This document shows positions 1 through 8,900 of a stretch of 64,000 bases of DNA, piece after piece (within the stretch, counting starts at the first letter, position 1; every line of letters starts with the position of its first letter). This DNA comes from JARFQH01 sp041299015. Its GTDB lineage: Bacteria; Desulfobacterota; Desulfobacteria; Desulfobacterales; SG8-13. The stretch spans positions 1-64,000 of the forward strand of contig JBFYWB010000047.1 of the NCBI GenBank assembly GCA_041299015.1, written 5' to 3'. The notes below the pieces were generated by a model that worked only from the letters and a program-made list of their open reading frames with translations, did no database searches and had not been told where the DNA came from. Position numbers and translations under genes: made by a program.

Positions 1-14
1 TACAAATATTTCAT
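1..14 (-). CDS. hdrB: Start of HdrB-like subunit, cut by window edge
   Basis: On the minus strand an ATG at 14..12 opens a frame reading M-K-Y-L before the window ends, and it overlaps the hdrC stop codon as ATGA, the usual sign of translational coupling. HdrB subunits of heterodisulfide reductase (CCG-domain, noncubane 4Fe-4S clusters) commonly begin M-K-Y-x-Y and follow hdrC. The identity is therefore inferred from position, overlap and four residues only; nothing of the catalytic CCG motifs is visible. Confidence 0.55.
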
Positions 15-583
15 GGGGTCTCCTCCAGTTCCGCGGCCTTGCGGAACAGCGCCGCCAGAGCGCCGTTGCCTTTGGAAGGAAATTGCAGGGGGACTTTGCC
101 CTTCAGCATCAGTTTTATGCCCAACGCCGCAAACCGCAGCGGCAATAAGGGATTCTTCATGGCGTTGAAGTAGAGGGTCATGAATTCCATCTCCCTGACC
201 CGACCGTGGCGCCGCACGCTCTCCAAAAAGCTCTTGTAGAAAAGGATGCTCTGCCGGTAGCGGGCCGAACCTTCCCGCGCGGCCATCTGCTTGAGCGCCC
301 CCATGGCCTCCGTCAGAGGCAACCCGCGCGGACACCGCAGGGTACAGTAATAACACGATGAACACAGGGTGAAGGTCCTGCTCTGAAAAATCTCTTCTTT
401 CTGTCCGGTCAGCACCAGCCGCCAGAGCCGGCGGGGGGTGACATCCATCGCAAACTCGTTGGGACAGGAGCCCGTGCAGGTTCCACACTGGATGCAGGCC
501 TGGACCATCTCCCGGATGGGTGCCAAATCATCGCCGCCGGCAGCGTCTGCCAGATCGATGTCACCACTGACGTTGGTCATCAT
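11..583 (-). CDS. hdrC: Heterodisulfide reductase subunit C (4Fe-4S)
   Basis: A 190-residue iron-sulfur protein with two cubane-cluster motifs, C30-x2-C33-x2-C36-x3-C40 followed by P and C74-x2-C77-x2-C80-x3-C84 followed by P, then an Arg/Lys-rich helical tail. This is the HdrC layout: a small electron wire carrying electrons from HdrA to the disulfide-reducing HdrB. I chose the ATG pair at 583/580, preceded by an A-rich stretch with AAGGA; the frame remains open upstream but has no protein-like sequence there. It lies 95 bases behind the receiver-containing HdrA and overlaps hdrB by four bases, so it is the penultimate visible gene of the Hdr operon. In sulfate reducers the HdrBC partner substrate is unknown; DsrC or another thiol/disulfide protein is a usual suggestion. 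Confidence 0.85.
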   Translation of the reverse strand: MMTNVSGDIDLADAAGGDDLAPIREMVQACIQCGTCTGSCPNEFAMDVTPRRLWRLVLTGQKEEIFQSRTFTLCSSCYYCTLRCPRGLPLTEAMGALKQMAAREGSARYRQSILFYKSFLESVRRHGRVREMEFMTLYFNAMKNPLLPLRFAALGIKLMLKGKVPLQFPSKGNGALAALFRKAAELEETP

Positions 584-678
584 GTCGTTTCCTTTTTTTT
601 CGGTTGGAAGCGTGTGCCGCCAGGTGTACCGCCGGATCGACCGGCACCGCGTTGCTTTCCCCGCCCCACCTCTCACCC

Positions 679-3600
679 TCAGAGGAGCGCCGCGTCGATG
701 ACGGCGAGCATCTGCTCCTGCCGCAAATCCTCCAAGACCGAGGCCTTGTTCGGACAAGCGGTCGCGCAGCTCCCGCATCCCTGGCACATAAGCGGGTTGA
801 CGATCACCTTCTGCTGGTCGACATCGAGCATGCGGGCGCCGTAAGGACAGGCCTCGATGCACCGCTCGCAAAGGCTGCAGAGACTGTGATGAACGCGGGC
901 CACAACCCTGCCCGCCGGCAGGTTCTTGCGGCTCAGGATGCGCAGGGAGCGCTGGGCCGCGGCCTCGGCGGTGGCGATCGACTCGGCGATCGAACGCGGC
1001 GAGTGCGCCAGACCGCAAGCGAAGACGCCTTCCTTGAGCGCATCTACCGGTCGCCACTTCGACTCGGCCGCCTGGAAGAACCCATCCACATCGCGCTCTA
1101 TTCCGTAGGCGGCGGCAAGATCCGCCGGAAGATTCGGAACCACGCCGGTGGCCAAAACAAGCAGATCGGTGCTGATCTCGATGGTCTTGCCGATGATCGG
1201 CTCGAAGACGGTCACCGTTACGGCGCCCTGGTCGACCGCGACCCGCGGCTTGCCTTTTGGGCTGTACTGGATGAAGCCGACGTCACTCTTGCGTGCCCGG
1301 GTGTAGTAGGTTTCCGTAAAACCGTAGGTCATCATGTCGCGATACAGGACATAGACGGCCAGGTTCGGATTCCGTTCTTTCATCTGCAGGGCGTGTTTGA
1401 GAGCCGAGGCGCAGCAGACCCGGCTGCAGTAATTGCGCGGTTCTTCGCGCGAATCGACGCACTGGATCATGACCACGGTGTCGAGGGCCTGCGGGTCGAC
1501 GGAGCCGTCGGCCAGCTTTTGCTCCAGCTCCTTCTGGGTGATGATGGCCGGGCTGGTACCGAAGCCGTACGAGGTCGTGGGGGCCTCATCCCCGCCGGTG
1601 GCCAATATCGTGACACCGTGCTCGAGGGTCTCGGCCCCGCCCTCCGGATTTTCAATCGTCGTGAAAAACTGCCCCACATATCCGTAAGCGGCCAGAACCC
1701 GGCTGCCGGTGCGCACCGACACCAACGGATGCTTGTCCACCTTCTGTATGGTTTCGGCGAGCAGGTCCGCGATCGGCTGCCCCTCGAGGGTCTGTCTGAG
1801 CCAGATCAGGTTGCCGCCGAGTCGAGCGGCCCCTTCGACGATCGTCACCGGAAAGCCATGATCGGCAATCGCCAGGGCCGCCGTCATCCCGGCGATACCC
1901 CCTCCCACCACAAGGGCGCGCTGCTGAATCGGCACCGATACCGACGGCGATGGATCGATGCGTTTCAGACGCGCCAGTCCCATTTCCAGAACGGAACGGA
2001 GCCGCTTGACGGAAGGGCCGCAGACCTCTTGGGACGGTTGACCGTCGGCGAGCGGCGGCAAATTCAGCGAACGGATGTCCACCACGTCCATCAAGGACGG
2101 ATAAAGGCCGACCTTGCGCGCCAGCTGCCGGATCTGACGGGCATACACATACGGCAGACAGGCGCCGATCAGGACCCGATTCGGCCGGCGGCTTTCCACC
2201 CGTTCCACCAGATCGTTCCAGCCTTCAGCCGTACAGGTTCTCGCGATAATCTCCACTCCCTCGATCAGTGGATCAGCGGACAGCTGCCGTGTCAGGTCCT
2301 CCATCACGGCGGCTTCCGCCATAGTCCCGTCGCAGGCACAGATGGCCACCAGGATTCTGGGCACCTCCCGCGAAACGTCTCTGAGCTCCTTTTCGTCTTT
2401 CGGCTCGGGAGCCAGCCCGCCGCCGGCGCCGTGAATGGTCCGCGAGGCCGCCAGCGCGGCGGCGGAGGCCTGGGTAACCGATTCGGCGATGTCTTTCAAC
2501 CCCGAAAAAGATCCCCCCAGCAGGATCCCGTCGCGCTGCGTCCGGGTAAGGGAAAACGGCACCGTCTGTCCAAAGCCCCACCTGTTCAGTGGGATGTCGA
2601 GCATCTCGGACAAGGCCGCCGCACCGTCCGCCGGTCGCTGCCCGACGGCCAGGACCACCATGTCCTGACGGGATTCATGCAGAAGGCCGCCGGTGTCGAC
2701 GTATCGAATGATCAGATCGCCGGTGCCGTCGTCGTGCGCCACCGAATGAACCCGTCCCCTTTCGAAACGTACGCCGCCTTCGGCCTCAGCCCGATCGCGA
2801 TAGCGCTGGAACGTTTTTCCGAAGGTGCGCATATCCATGTAAAAAATGGTCGTTTCGAGGGCACCGCCGGTTTTCTCCCCAGCCACCACGGCCTCCTTGA
2901 TGGCGGCCATGCAGCAGACCGTGGAGCAAAAATCGGCATCGGACTGCAAATCCCGCGAGCCGACACACTGCACCCAGGCCACCCTTCGAACCGGCCGCTC
3001 GTCGCCCGGTCGCACCAGCCGGCCACCACTGGGTCCGGTGCCGCTGAAGATCCTTTCGAACTCCAGACTGGTGACGACCCCCGGCAAAACCCCGTAGCCG
3101 AAGGTGTTCTTGCCTCGGGACGGGTCGTAATAGGAAGTGCCGCCGCAGAGAACGAGAGCGCCGACGGTCAACAGCCGCCCCCTGGAGGCCTCCAGGTCCT
3201 CATAGATGCGCAGTACCATGGGAATCAGCTTATCGGGGTCGAAGGGCTTGACCAGGTAATCGAGGGCGCCGGTTTTCATGGCTGCGACCGCGGTTTCGAC
3301 GGTGGCATAGGCCGTCATCATGACGACACACAGATCGGGAAAGACTTCCTTGGCTTTCTGCAGGACCTCGACCCCGTCCATGCCGGGCATCTTGATATCG
3401 GTCAGCATGAGGTGATAGGGCCCCTCGGCCAACAGTTTCAGCGCCTCCGGGCCGGATTCGGCCATGTCGACCGCAAACCCCTCCTCCTCGAGCCACTCTT
3501 TCAGGGAATCGCGAACAATCAGTTCGTCATCCACCACCAGGATGCGGAACTGCTTGCGTTCCTGCTCGGAAAGCCGGATGGCACCGGTCGGACACACTTT

Positions 3601-4116
3601 TTCGCAGGCACCGCAACGGGTGCAGACGCTGAAATCAATGACATACGGATTCGGTATGGCGTGCGGCACCGGCAGGTAGACGGCTTTGCGCGTGCCCATC
3701 CCGGAGTTGAAGGCATCCGGAACTTCCACCGGGCACACCGCCGCGCAGTCACCGCACCCGATGCACAGTGCCGGATCCACCCAACTCGGTTTCTGGCGCA
3801 GCATCACGTCGAAATTGCCGGCTTCACCCGTGACGGATACCAGGTCGGTTGACAGCAGAATCTCAATGTTCTCATGGAACAATCCCTTGCGGAGGCAGTA
3901 CTGGGAGGAAGCGTCACGATCGACCAGCGGCAGCATCTTGCACATGCCGCAGCGATCCGTGGGAAATTGATAGTCCAGCTGACTGAGAATTCCGCCCAGA
4001 TGTGGTGCGCGCTCGATCAGGGTGACGCCGTATCCGGTTTCGGCCAGATCGAGTGCAGCGCGAATGCCGCTTATGCCGGCACCGACGACCAAAGCGTTTC
4101 CGATTTTCCTCGGCAT
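679..4116 (-). CDS. hdrA: HdrA-type flavoprotein with inserted receiver domain
   Basis: An 1145-residue HdrA-like electron-transfer flavoprotein. Order: FAD-binding Rossmann motif (about 8-45), Fe-S ligands around C56/C59, ferredoxin motifs C118-C128 and C165-C175, then a complete response-regulator receiver at about 190-308, then the HdrA thioredoxin-reductase-like part with the CC motif near 401, a linker, a second FAD domain (735-1040, with its own CC motif near 901) and a C-terminal 2x4Fe-4S ferredoxin (C1080-C1090, C1111-C1121). The receiver keeps all functional residues: acidic pair D196-D197, phospho-acceptor D240 in LTDIKMPG, T268 and K290. Start ATG follows GGAGG. Ordinary HdrA is about 650 residues with one FAD domain, so this is a tandem HdrA with an inserted signalling domain. 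It sits between the FrhB-like subunit and hdrC. That phosphorylation gates electron flow is inference. Confidence 0.9.
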   Translation of the reverse strand: MPRKIGNALVVGAGISGIRAALDLAETGYGVTLIERAPHLGGILSQLDYQFPTDRCGMCKMLPLVDRDASSQYCLRKGLFHENIEILLSTDLVSVTGEAGNFDVMLRQKPSWVDPALCIGCGDCAAVCPVEVPDAFNSGMGTRKAVYLPVPHAIPNPYVIDFSVCTRCGACEKVCPTGAIRLSEQERKQFRILVVDDELIVRDSLKEWLEEEGFAVDMAESGPEALKLLAEGPYHLMLTDIKMPGMDGVEVLQKAKEVFPDLCVVMMTAYATVETAVAAMKTGALDYLVKPFDPDKLIPMVLRIYEDLEASRGRLLTVGALVLCGGTSYYDPSRGKNTFGYGVLPGVVTSLEFERIFSGTGPSGGRLVRPGDERPVRRVAWVQCVGSRDLQSDADFCSTVCCMAAIKEAVVAGEKTGGALETTIFYMDMRTFGKTFQRYRDRAEAEGGVRFERGRVHSVAHDDGTGDLIIRYVDTGGLLHESRQDMVVLAVGQRPADGAAALSEMLDIPLNRWGFGQTVPFSLTRTQRDGILLGGSFSGLKDIAESVTQASAAALAASRTIHGAGGGLAPEPKDEKELRDVSREVPRILVAICACDGTMAEAAVMEDLTRQLSADPLIEGVEIIARTCTAEGWNDLVERVESRRPNRVLIGACLPYVYARQIRQLARKVGLYPSLMDVVDIRSLNLPPLADGQPSQEVCGPSVKRLRSVLEMGLARLKRIDPSPSVSVPIQQRALVVGGGIAGMTAALAIADHGFPVTIVEGAARLGGNLIWLRQTLEGQPIADLLAETIQKVDKHPLVSVRTGSRVLAAYGYVGQFFTTIENPEGGAETLEHGVTILATGGDEAPTTSYGFGTSPAIITQKELEQKLADGSVDPQALDTVVMIQCVDSREEPRNYCSRVCCASALKHALQMKERNPNLAVYVLYRDMMTYGFTETYYTRARKSDVGFIQYSPKGKPRVAVDQGAVTVTVFEPIIGKTIEISTDLLVLATGVVPNLPADLAAAYGIERDVDGFFQAAESKWRPVDALKEGVFACGLAHSPRSIAESIATAEAAAQRSLRILSRKNLPAGRVVARVHHSLCSLCERCIEACPYGARMLDVDQQKVIVNPLMCQGCGSCATACPNKASVLEDLRQEQMLAVIDAALL

Positions 4117-4136
4117 AATACCTCCGGTCTTTTTTA

Positions 4137-4249
4137 TTTGGTCAGTTGGGTCAGTTTTGTCGGTTTAGTCAGTAAGGATATTTGAGTCGACCGAATTGGT
4201 CACTCTGTTCCACGCACTGACCTAACTGACTTAACTGACTTAACTTTCT
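4137..4249. repeat. Degenerate short tandem repeats, GTCAGTT-type
   Basis: The 133-base gap between the receiver-HdrA and the FrhB-like gene is built largely from imperfect 8-10 base units. On the minus strand the right part reads AGTTAAGTC repeated about three times, and the left part repeats GGTCAGTT/GTCGGTTTAGTCAGT. No open frame or terminator with a T-run is present. Similar degenerate units occur near 5905-5970 and around the 24-kb small gene. Confidence 0.6.
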
Positions 4250-5398
4250 TTATTTCGCCTCGATCCCAACCACCTCGTTGAACTCGTTCTCCCTGAACTC
4301 GGACAGCGGCGGCTTCTCGTCGACACTGCGGCCGGCCGCGTAACCGAAAGCCTGCTGGGTGCGTTGCGCAACCGTCCGAAAGAGTTCCATCACCGGAATG
4401 TCGTTGGGACAGGCGTTGGAACACTGGCCGCAGCCGACACAGGCCGTGCTCATGTGCGCCAGGCGGGTGAGATGATAAAAAACCGTGTCGGTCGGCATCT
4501 TGATCACCCCTTTGCGCTCGGCCCACTGCAGATACTGGATCGGTTCGTGGTTGAACACATCGGTAACGAAGACGCATTCCTTGCAGTAGCACACGGGGCA
4601 GGCCACCCGGCAGTTATAGCAATTAACGCAGCCGGCCAAATAGGTGGTCAGCCTCTCCAGGTCTTGCACGGCTTCACTGGTCGCGCTGACCATCGCGTCG
4701 CGGCAGGCGCTGCGCCGGGTCACAAGGTCGGCGACAGCCTGTTCGCGGTTTTCCTCGCTCGGGGCCGGCGGTAAATCCAGCCGACTCAACAGCTGGCGCC
4801 CCTTCTCACTTTGAGACTGAAGGAAAAGGTGATCGTCGACATCGATCCCCAGGAGTCCGATGACGACATCGGCGCCTTCGGCCACCGGATACTCGCAGGC
4901 CCGGCAGGCCGGAGCGATGTCGATTCCTTCCTCCGTCCCGGTTTTGCCTGCCAGCGCATTACGGCAGAAATCGATACTCGCAAGCGAGTTGTCGCCTCCG
5001 ACGAGCCGGAGATAATCCGCATTGCGAAAGGCTCCCAGACAGTCGATTCCTATAATAACCAGTTCGTCCAAACGCCCCTGCTTCAATTTGACCAGCTCAA
5101 TGAACGCACGGATTTCGCAAGGCCGCATGACCACCGCAATGGTTGCGCCGACCGGTTTGCGCGAGAGTTTCGACACCACCTTGGCAGTGTTCATCGGAAA
5201 CGCCGGGGCCAGCGGATCGATGTCGTGCAGACGGTCCGGGTCGGTTATCAGCGTCGGCATCACCATCGGCTTCATGGGCAATCGGCTGGGAACGAGCAGA
5301 GCCTTGATGTCCTCAAGCCGCAAAATCGACCCGAACAATTGTCTCAAAGCTGCCAGAATGTCCCGATCTTTCACGTCGATTTTAGCTGTAGCCGTCAT
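4250..5398 (-). CDS. FrhB/FdhB-like subunit with C-terminal ferredoxin domain
   Basis: A 382-residue protein of the coenzyme F420 hydrogenase/dehydrogenase beta-subunit family. The N-terminal two thirds include the conserved MRPCEIRAF segment (C94) and several Cys (C120, C145, C165, C168). The C-terminal part holds two 4Fe-4S motifs, C257-x2-C260-x2-C263-x3-C267 and C320-x2-C323-x2-C326-x3-C330. Such FdhB-like proteins accompany HdrA/MvhD in Desulfobacterota and are thought to carry FAD and pass electrons between formate or a ferredoxin-like donor and HdrA; since these bacteria generally lack F420, the physiological partner is uncertain. A TTG two codons upstream is too close to AAGGAA, so I prefer the ATG at 5398, eight bases after that site. 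It lies directly after mvhD, separated by a perfect hairpin. Confidence 0.8.
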   Translation of the reverse strand: MTATAKIDVKDRDILAALRQLFGSILRLEDIKALLVPSRLPMKPMVMPTLITDPDRLHDIDPLAPAFPMNTAKVVSKLSRKPVGATIAVVMRPCEIRAFIELVKLKQGRLDELVIIGIDCLGAFRNADYLRLVGGDNSLASIDFCRNALAGKTGTEEGIDIAPACRACEYPVAEGADVVIGLLGIDVDDHLFLQSQSEKGRQLLSRLDLPPAPSEENREQAVADLVTRRSACRDAMVSATSEAVQDLERLTTYLAGCVNCYNCRVACPVCYCKECVFVTDVFNHEPIQYLQWAERKGVIKMPTDTVFYHLTRLAHMSTACVGCGQCSNACPNDIPVMELFRTVAQRTQQAFGYAAGRSVDEKPPLSEFRENEFNEVVGIEAK

Positions 5399-5422
5399 GT
5401 TCAATTCCTTTTCCTTTACTTC

Positions 5423-5462
5423 ATTTATTTTTACCCCACGTCACCGTGGGGTAAAAATAAAT
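5423..5462. repeat. Perfect 18-bp inverted repeat between mvhD and the FrhB-like gene
   Basis: Two 18-base arms (5423-5440 and 5445-5462) with a four-base loop form a perfect hairpin; the core is CCCCACG/CGTGGGG flanked by A/T-rich arms. It abuts the mvhD stop codon. Because both strands end in an A-rich, not T-rich, 3' arm, it does not look like an ordinary intrinsic terminator. It may be an mRNA processing or stability element, or a small repeat element. Confidence 0.8.
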
Positions 5463-5884
5463 TAAATGACCATCTTCAGTTTTGCCTGGCACGGCCCGAG
5501 CGTTTTCACCTGGGCCACCAGCTCGCGCATGGTTTCGGCGAACTGAATGCCGTCGCTGGCACCGATCCAGGTCAGCCGGAGCCGTTCGGGTTCGAAACCG
5601 AACTGGGGCAGGATCTCCTTCAACAATTTGATCCGCCGCCGGGCCTTGAAATTGCCGTTGATGTAGTGACAGTCCCCCGGATGACATCCGCTTACCAACA
5701 CGCCGTCGGCCCCCTCCAGCAGCGCCTTGATGATGTACTGCGGATCGACCATGCCGGTGCACATCACCCGGATCATCCTGACGTTTCGGGGATACGTCAG
5801 CCGGGAGGTGCCGGCCAGATCTGCAGCTGTGTACGTGCACCAGTTGCATACAAAAGCAATGATGGTCGGTTCGAAATCTGTCAT
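5462..5884 (-). CDS. mvhD: MvhD-like 2Fe-2S subunit
   Basis: A 140-residue hydrogenase iron-sulfur subunit (MvhD/FlpD family), which in methanogens and Hdr-containing bacteria connects an electron donor module to HdrA through a 2Fe-2S cluster. All five family cysteines are present: C13 and C16 in FVCNWC, C42 in RVMCTGMVDP, C67 and C72 in SGCHPGDCHY. Start ATG follows AAGGAG. It lies between the two HdrA-type genes of the operon, so it could serve either. Length and motifs match the family closely. Confidence 0.9.
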   Translation of the reverse strand: MTDFEPTIIAFVCNWCTYTAADLAGTSRLTYPRNVRMIRVMCTGMVDPQYIIKALLEGADGVLVSGCHPGDCHYINGNFKARRRIKLLKEILPQFGFEPERLRLTWIGASDGIQFAETMRELVAQVKTLGPCQAKLKMVI

Positions 5885-5904
5885 GGATGACTCCTTTTTT
5901 TCTA

Positions 5905-5970
5905 AACGGCCGGTTGGAAACGGGTGCGCGGGCCTAACGGGTTTAACGGGCTAAACTGACCTAAATGATC
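5905..5970. repeat. Degenerate GGGCTAAAC/GGTTTAAC repeats
   Basis: The gap between the GltD-containing HdrA and mvhD contains imperfect repeats of about nine bases, read on the plus strand as AACGGGTTT AACGGGCTA AACTGACCT. They resemble the units at 24006-24060 and 24362-24426. No gene or terminator is seen here. Confidence 0.5.
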
Positions 5971-5974
5971 TCCC

Positions 5975-8900
5975 TTATCGCCCCACCCTCGCGATGGCAT
6001 CCATGATGCCGTCAATTTCCGCAAAGACCTGCTCGCTCTTGAAATGGCGGATGCGGGCGGCATCGCTCGGACAGAAGCCGGCGCAACTCCCGCAGCCCTT
6101 GCACACCGCCGGGTTCACTTCCGACACCGCCTTGAGCTCGTTGAAGACGATCGCGCCATAAGGGCAGAGACCGATACAGATCTGGCAGCCGATGCAGATA
6201 TCCGGATCGATCCACGCAATGGTGGGCGGTACTTCGACCTTGCCGAGGGTTGCGAGAGACAGGGCCTTGGCGGCCGCACCCGACGCCTGGGAAACCGTAT
6301 CCGGAATGTCCATCGGCTTCTGACAGCACCCGGCCAGGAAAACCCCATCGGTGGCCGTGTTAAGGGGCCCCAGCTTGGGGTGCTCTTCCAGGAAGAACCC
6401 GTCGGCACCCTGGTTGACCCCGAAAATGCGTCCCACTTCACCGGCGTCATGGCGCGCCTCCATAGCGGTGCAAAGAACCACCATGTCGACCGGCACGCGC
6501 AACCGGCGGCCCAACAGGGTGTCCTCAGCAATAGCGATCAATTGTCCCTGTTCCCCGGGTCGAAGGGCTTGGTCGGTGATTTCCGCCACTTTGCCCCGAA
6601 TGAAGACCGTGCCCTCTTCCTGGCAACGGCGGTAGAATTCCTCATACCCTTTGCCGAAGCAGCGCATATCGATATAAAAATCGTAGACCTTGGTGTCGTG
6701 ACCGACTTTTTCCTTGATCAAATGGGTGTACTTCAGTGCGTACATGCAGCACACCCGGGAACAGTATTCGTGGTAGTTCACATCCCGGCTGCCGATACAG
6801 TGCAGCAGGGCCACGCTGCGGGGCGACCGGGTAAGGGCCCCGTTTTCGTCGCGAATCAGGATTTTCCCCCCGGTGGGGCCGGTGGCGTTGCTCAGGCGTT
6901 CAAACTCGAGGGCCGTGAAGACATTGGGATAGACGCCGTAACCGAAAGGCTTCATCGGCGTTGGGTCCAGGGTGTCGTAGCCGGTGGCCAGGATGATGCT
7001 GCCCACCTTGACCTGGACCTCCCGCTCCGGCATGCCGTGATCGATGGCAACCGCCTCGCAGGCCCGCACACATTCCATGCACTCGCAGCAGACGCCGCAA
7101 TTCAGGCAGCGCCGGGCTTCACGCCGGGCGTCGGCCTCCGTGAAGCTGCGGTCGACTTCGGCGAAAGAAGTCACCCTTTCGGCGACGGCCAAATGGTGGG
7201 ATTCCACCCGCATCTCCGGGCGCATGTTGCGGGGCAAGTCCGCCCAATCGGTGCCGGGCGGCGGTTGCATTTCCATTTCGGCGGCATATGCATCCAGGTC
7301 TTCCCCGTTGATGAACCGCTCGATCGCCGCCACCGCCTTGTGGCCGGCCGCCACCGCCTCGATGACCGAGGCCGGACCCGAAACCGCATCGCCGGCCGCG
7401 AAAACCGATGGGATCGAGGTTTGCATGGTGTGCGGACGAGTGCGTATGGTGCTGCGGCGGGTGGTATCGGGTCCGGAGCCGTCCGCCGCCCAGTTGAGAT
7501 CGATCCGTTGACCGATGGCCGGCAGGACCGCATCGCAGGTCATCAGGAACTCGGAATCCTTGATCGGCACCGGACGACGGCGGCCGCTGGCATCCGGCGG
7601 GCCAAGCTCCGTCCGGATGCACTCGAATCCGGTGACACGGCCGCCCAGGCCGACAATCCGTGCCGGGGCGGTCAGGTAATGCATGTGGACGCCCTCGGCC
7701 AGAGCATCCTGGATCTCTTCCGCATAGGCCGGCATCTCTTCACGGCTGCGCCGATAGACGATCGTCACCGATTCGCTTCCCAGACGCCTGGCGACCCGGG
7801 CCGCATCGACCGCCACGTTGCCGCCGCCGATGACAACGACCTTTTTGCCGGGACTTCTGCGGGATCCCAAGTTGACCTCGCGCAGGAAATCAACGGCATT
7901 GATGACCCCGTCGAATTCATCTTCCCCGGCGATGCCGGTGCCGAGACCGAGATGGGCGCCGATGGCCAAAAAGACGGCTTTGAAACCCTGTCGTTCGAGA
8001 TCCGTCAAACTGAAATCGCGTCCGAGTCGTTTTCCGGTTTGCACGGCGATACCGTGGCGCAGGATGTGCCCGATTTCGCGGTCCAGGATATCGGCAGGCA
8101 GGCGGTAATCCGGTATCCCGACCCGGAGCATGCCGCCCAGCACCTCGAGCGCCTCGAAAACGGTGATTTGATATCCCTTCAGCCTCAGGTAATAGGCCAC
8201 CGTCAATCCGGCCGGGCCGGATCCGACCACCGCGACTTTTTCCGGGCGTTCGGCGATGTCCGGCAGCGGCAGTTCGGACGGGTCGACCTGGTCCGCGGCA
8301 AAGCGCTTCAGGTTCCGGATGGCGACCGCCGTATCGATCTGAGCCCGCCGGCACTGGGTCTCGCACGGATGCGGACACACCCGCCCGAGAACACCGGGCA
8401 GCGGCAAGCGCTCCATGATCAGCTGCACGGCTTGCCGGTATTGGCCCTGACCGATCAGTTGAACATACCCTTGGACATTGATTCCGGCCGGACAAGTCGT
8501 CACACAGGGCGGGCGGTCTTTCTTTTCGATGTTGAAGGTGATCGGAATGGCTTGCGGAAAATCCCTGCCGATGGCCTTGCGCTCTCCGAGTCCGACATCC
8601 CATTGATTGGGCAGGGAAACCGGACAGACTTTGGCGCACTCACCGCAACCGGTGCAGATACCCTCCTTGATATAGCGTGGTTTTCTGCGGATGGTGACGG
8701 TGAAGTTGCCGATGTAGCCGGAGACCTCTTTGACTTCGCTGTAGGACATCAGCTCGATGTTCGCATTCTGGGCCACTTCGACCATTTTGGGCGTGCCGAT
8801 GCAGGCGGCGCAGTCAAGGGTGGGGAAGGTCTTGTCGAACTGGAGCATGTGACCGCCGATGGTGGTCCCCTTTTCTACGAGATAAACCTTGTGCCCGGAA

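Noticed and set aside
604..3852. Very long open frame on the plus strand (over 1000 codons) opposite the receiver-HdrA
   Set aside because: Rich in Arg, His, Gly and Pro with no domain, and the minus strand has an unmistakable HdrA. Long antisense frames are a consequence of GC-rich codon use.
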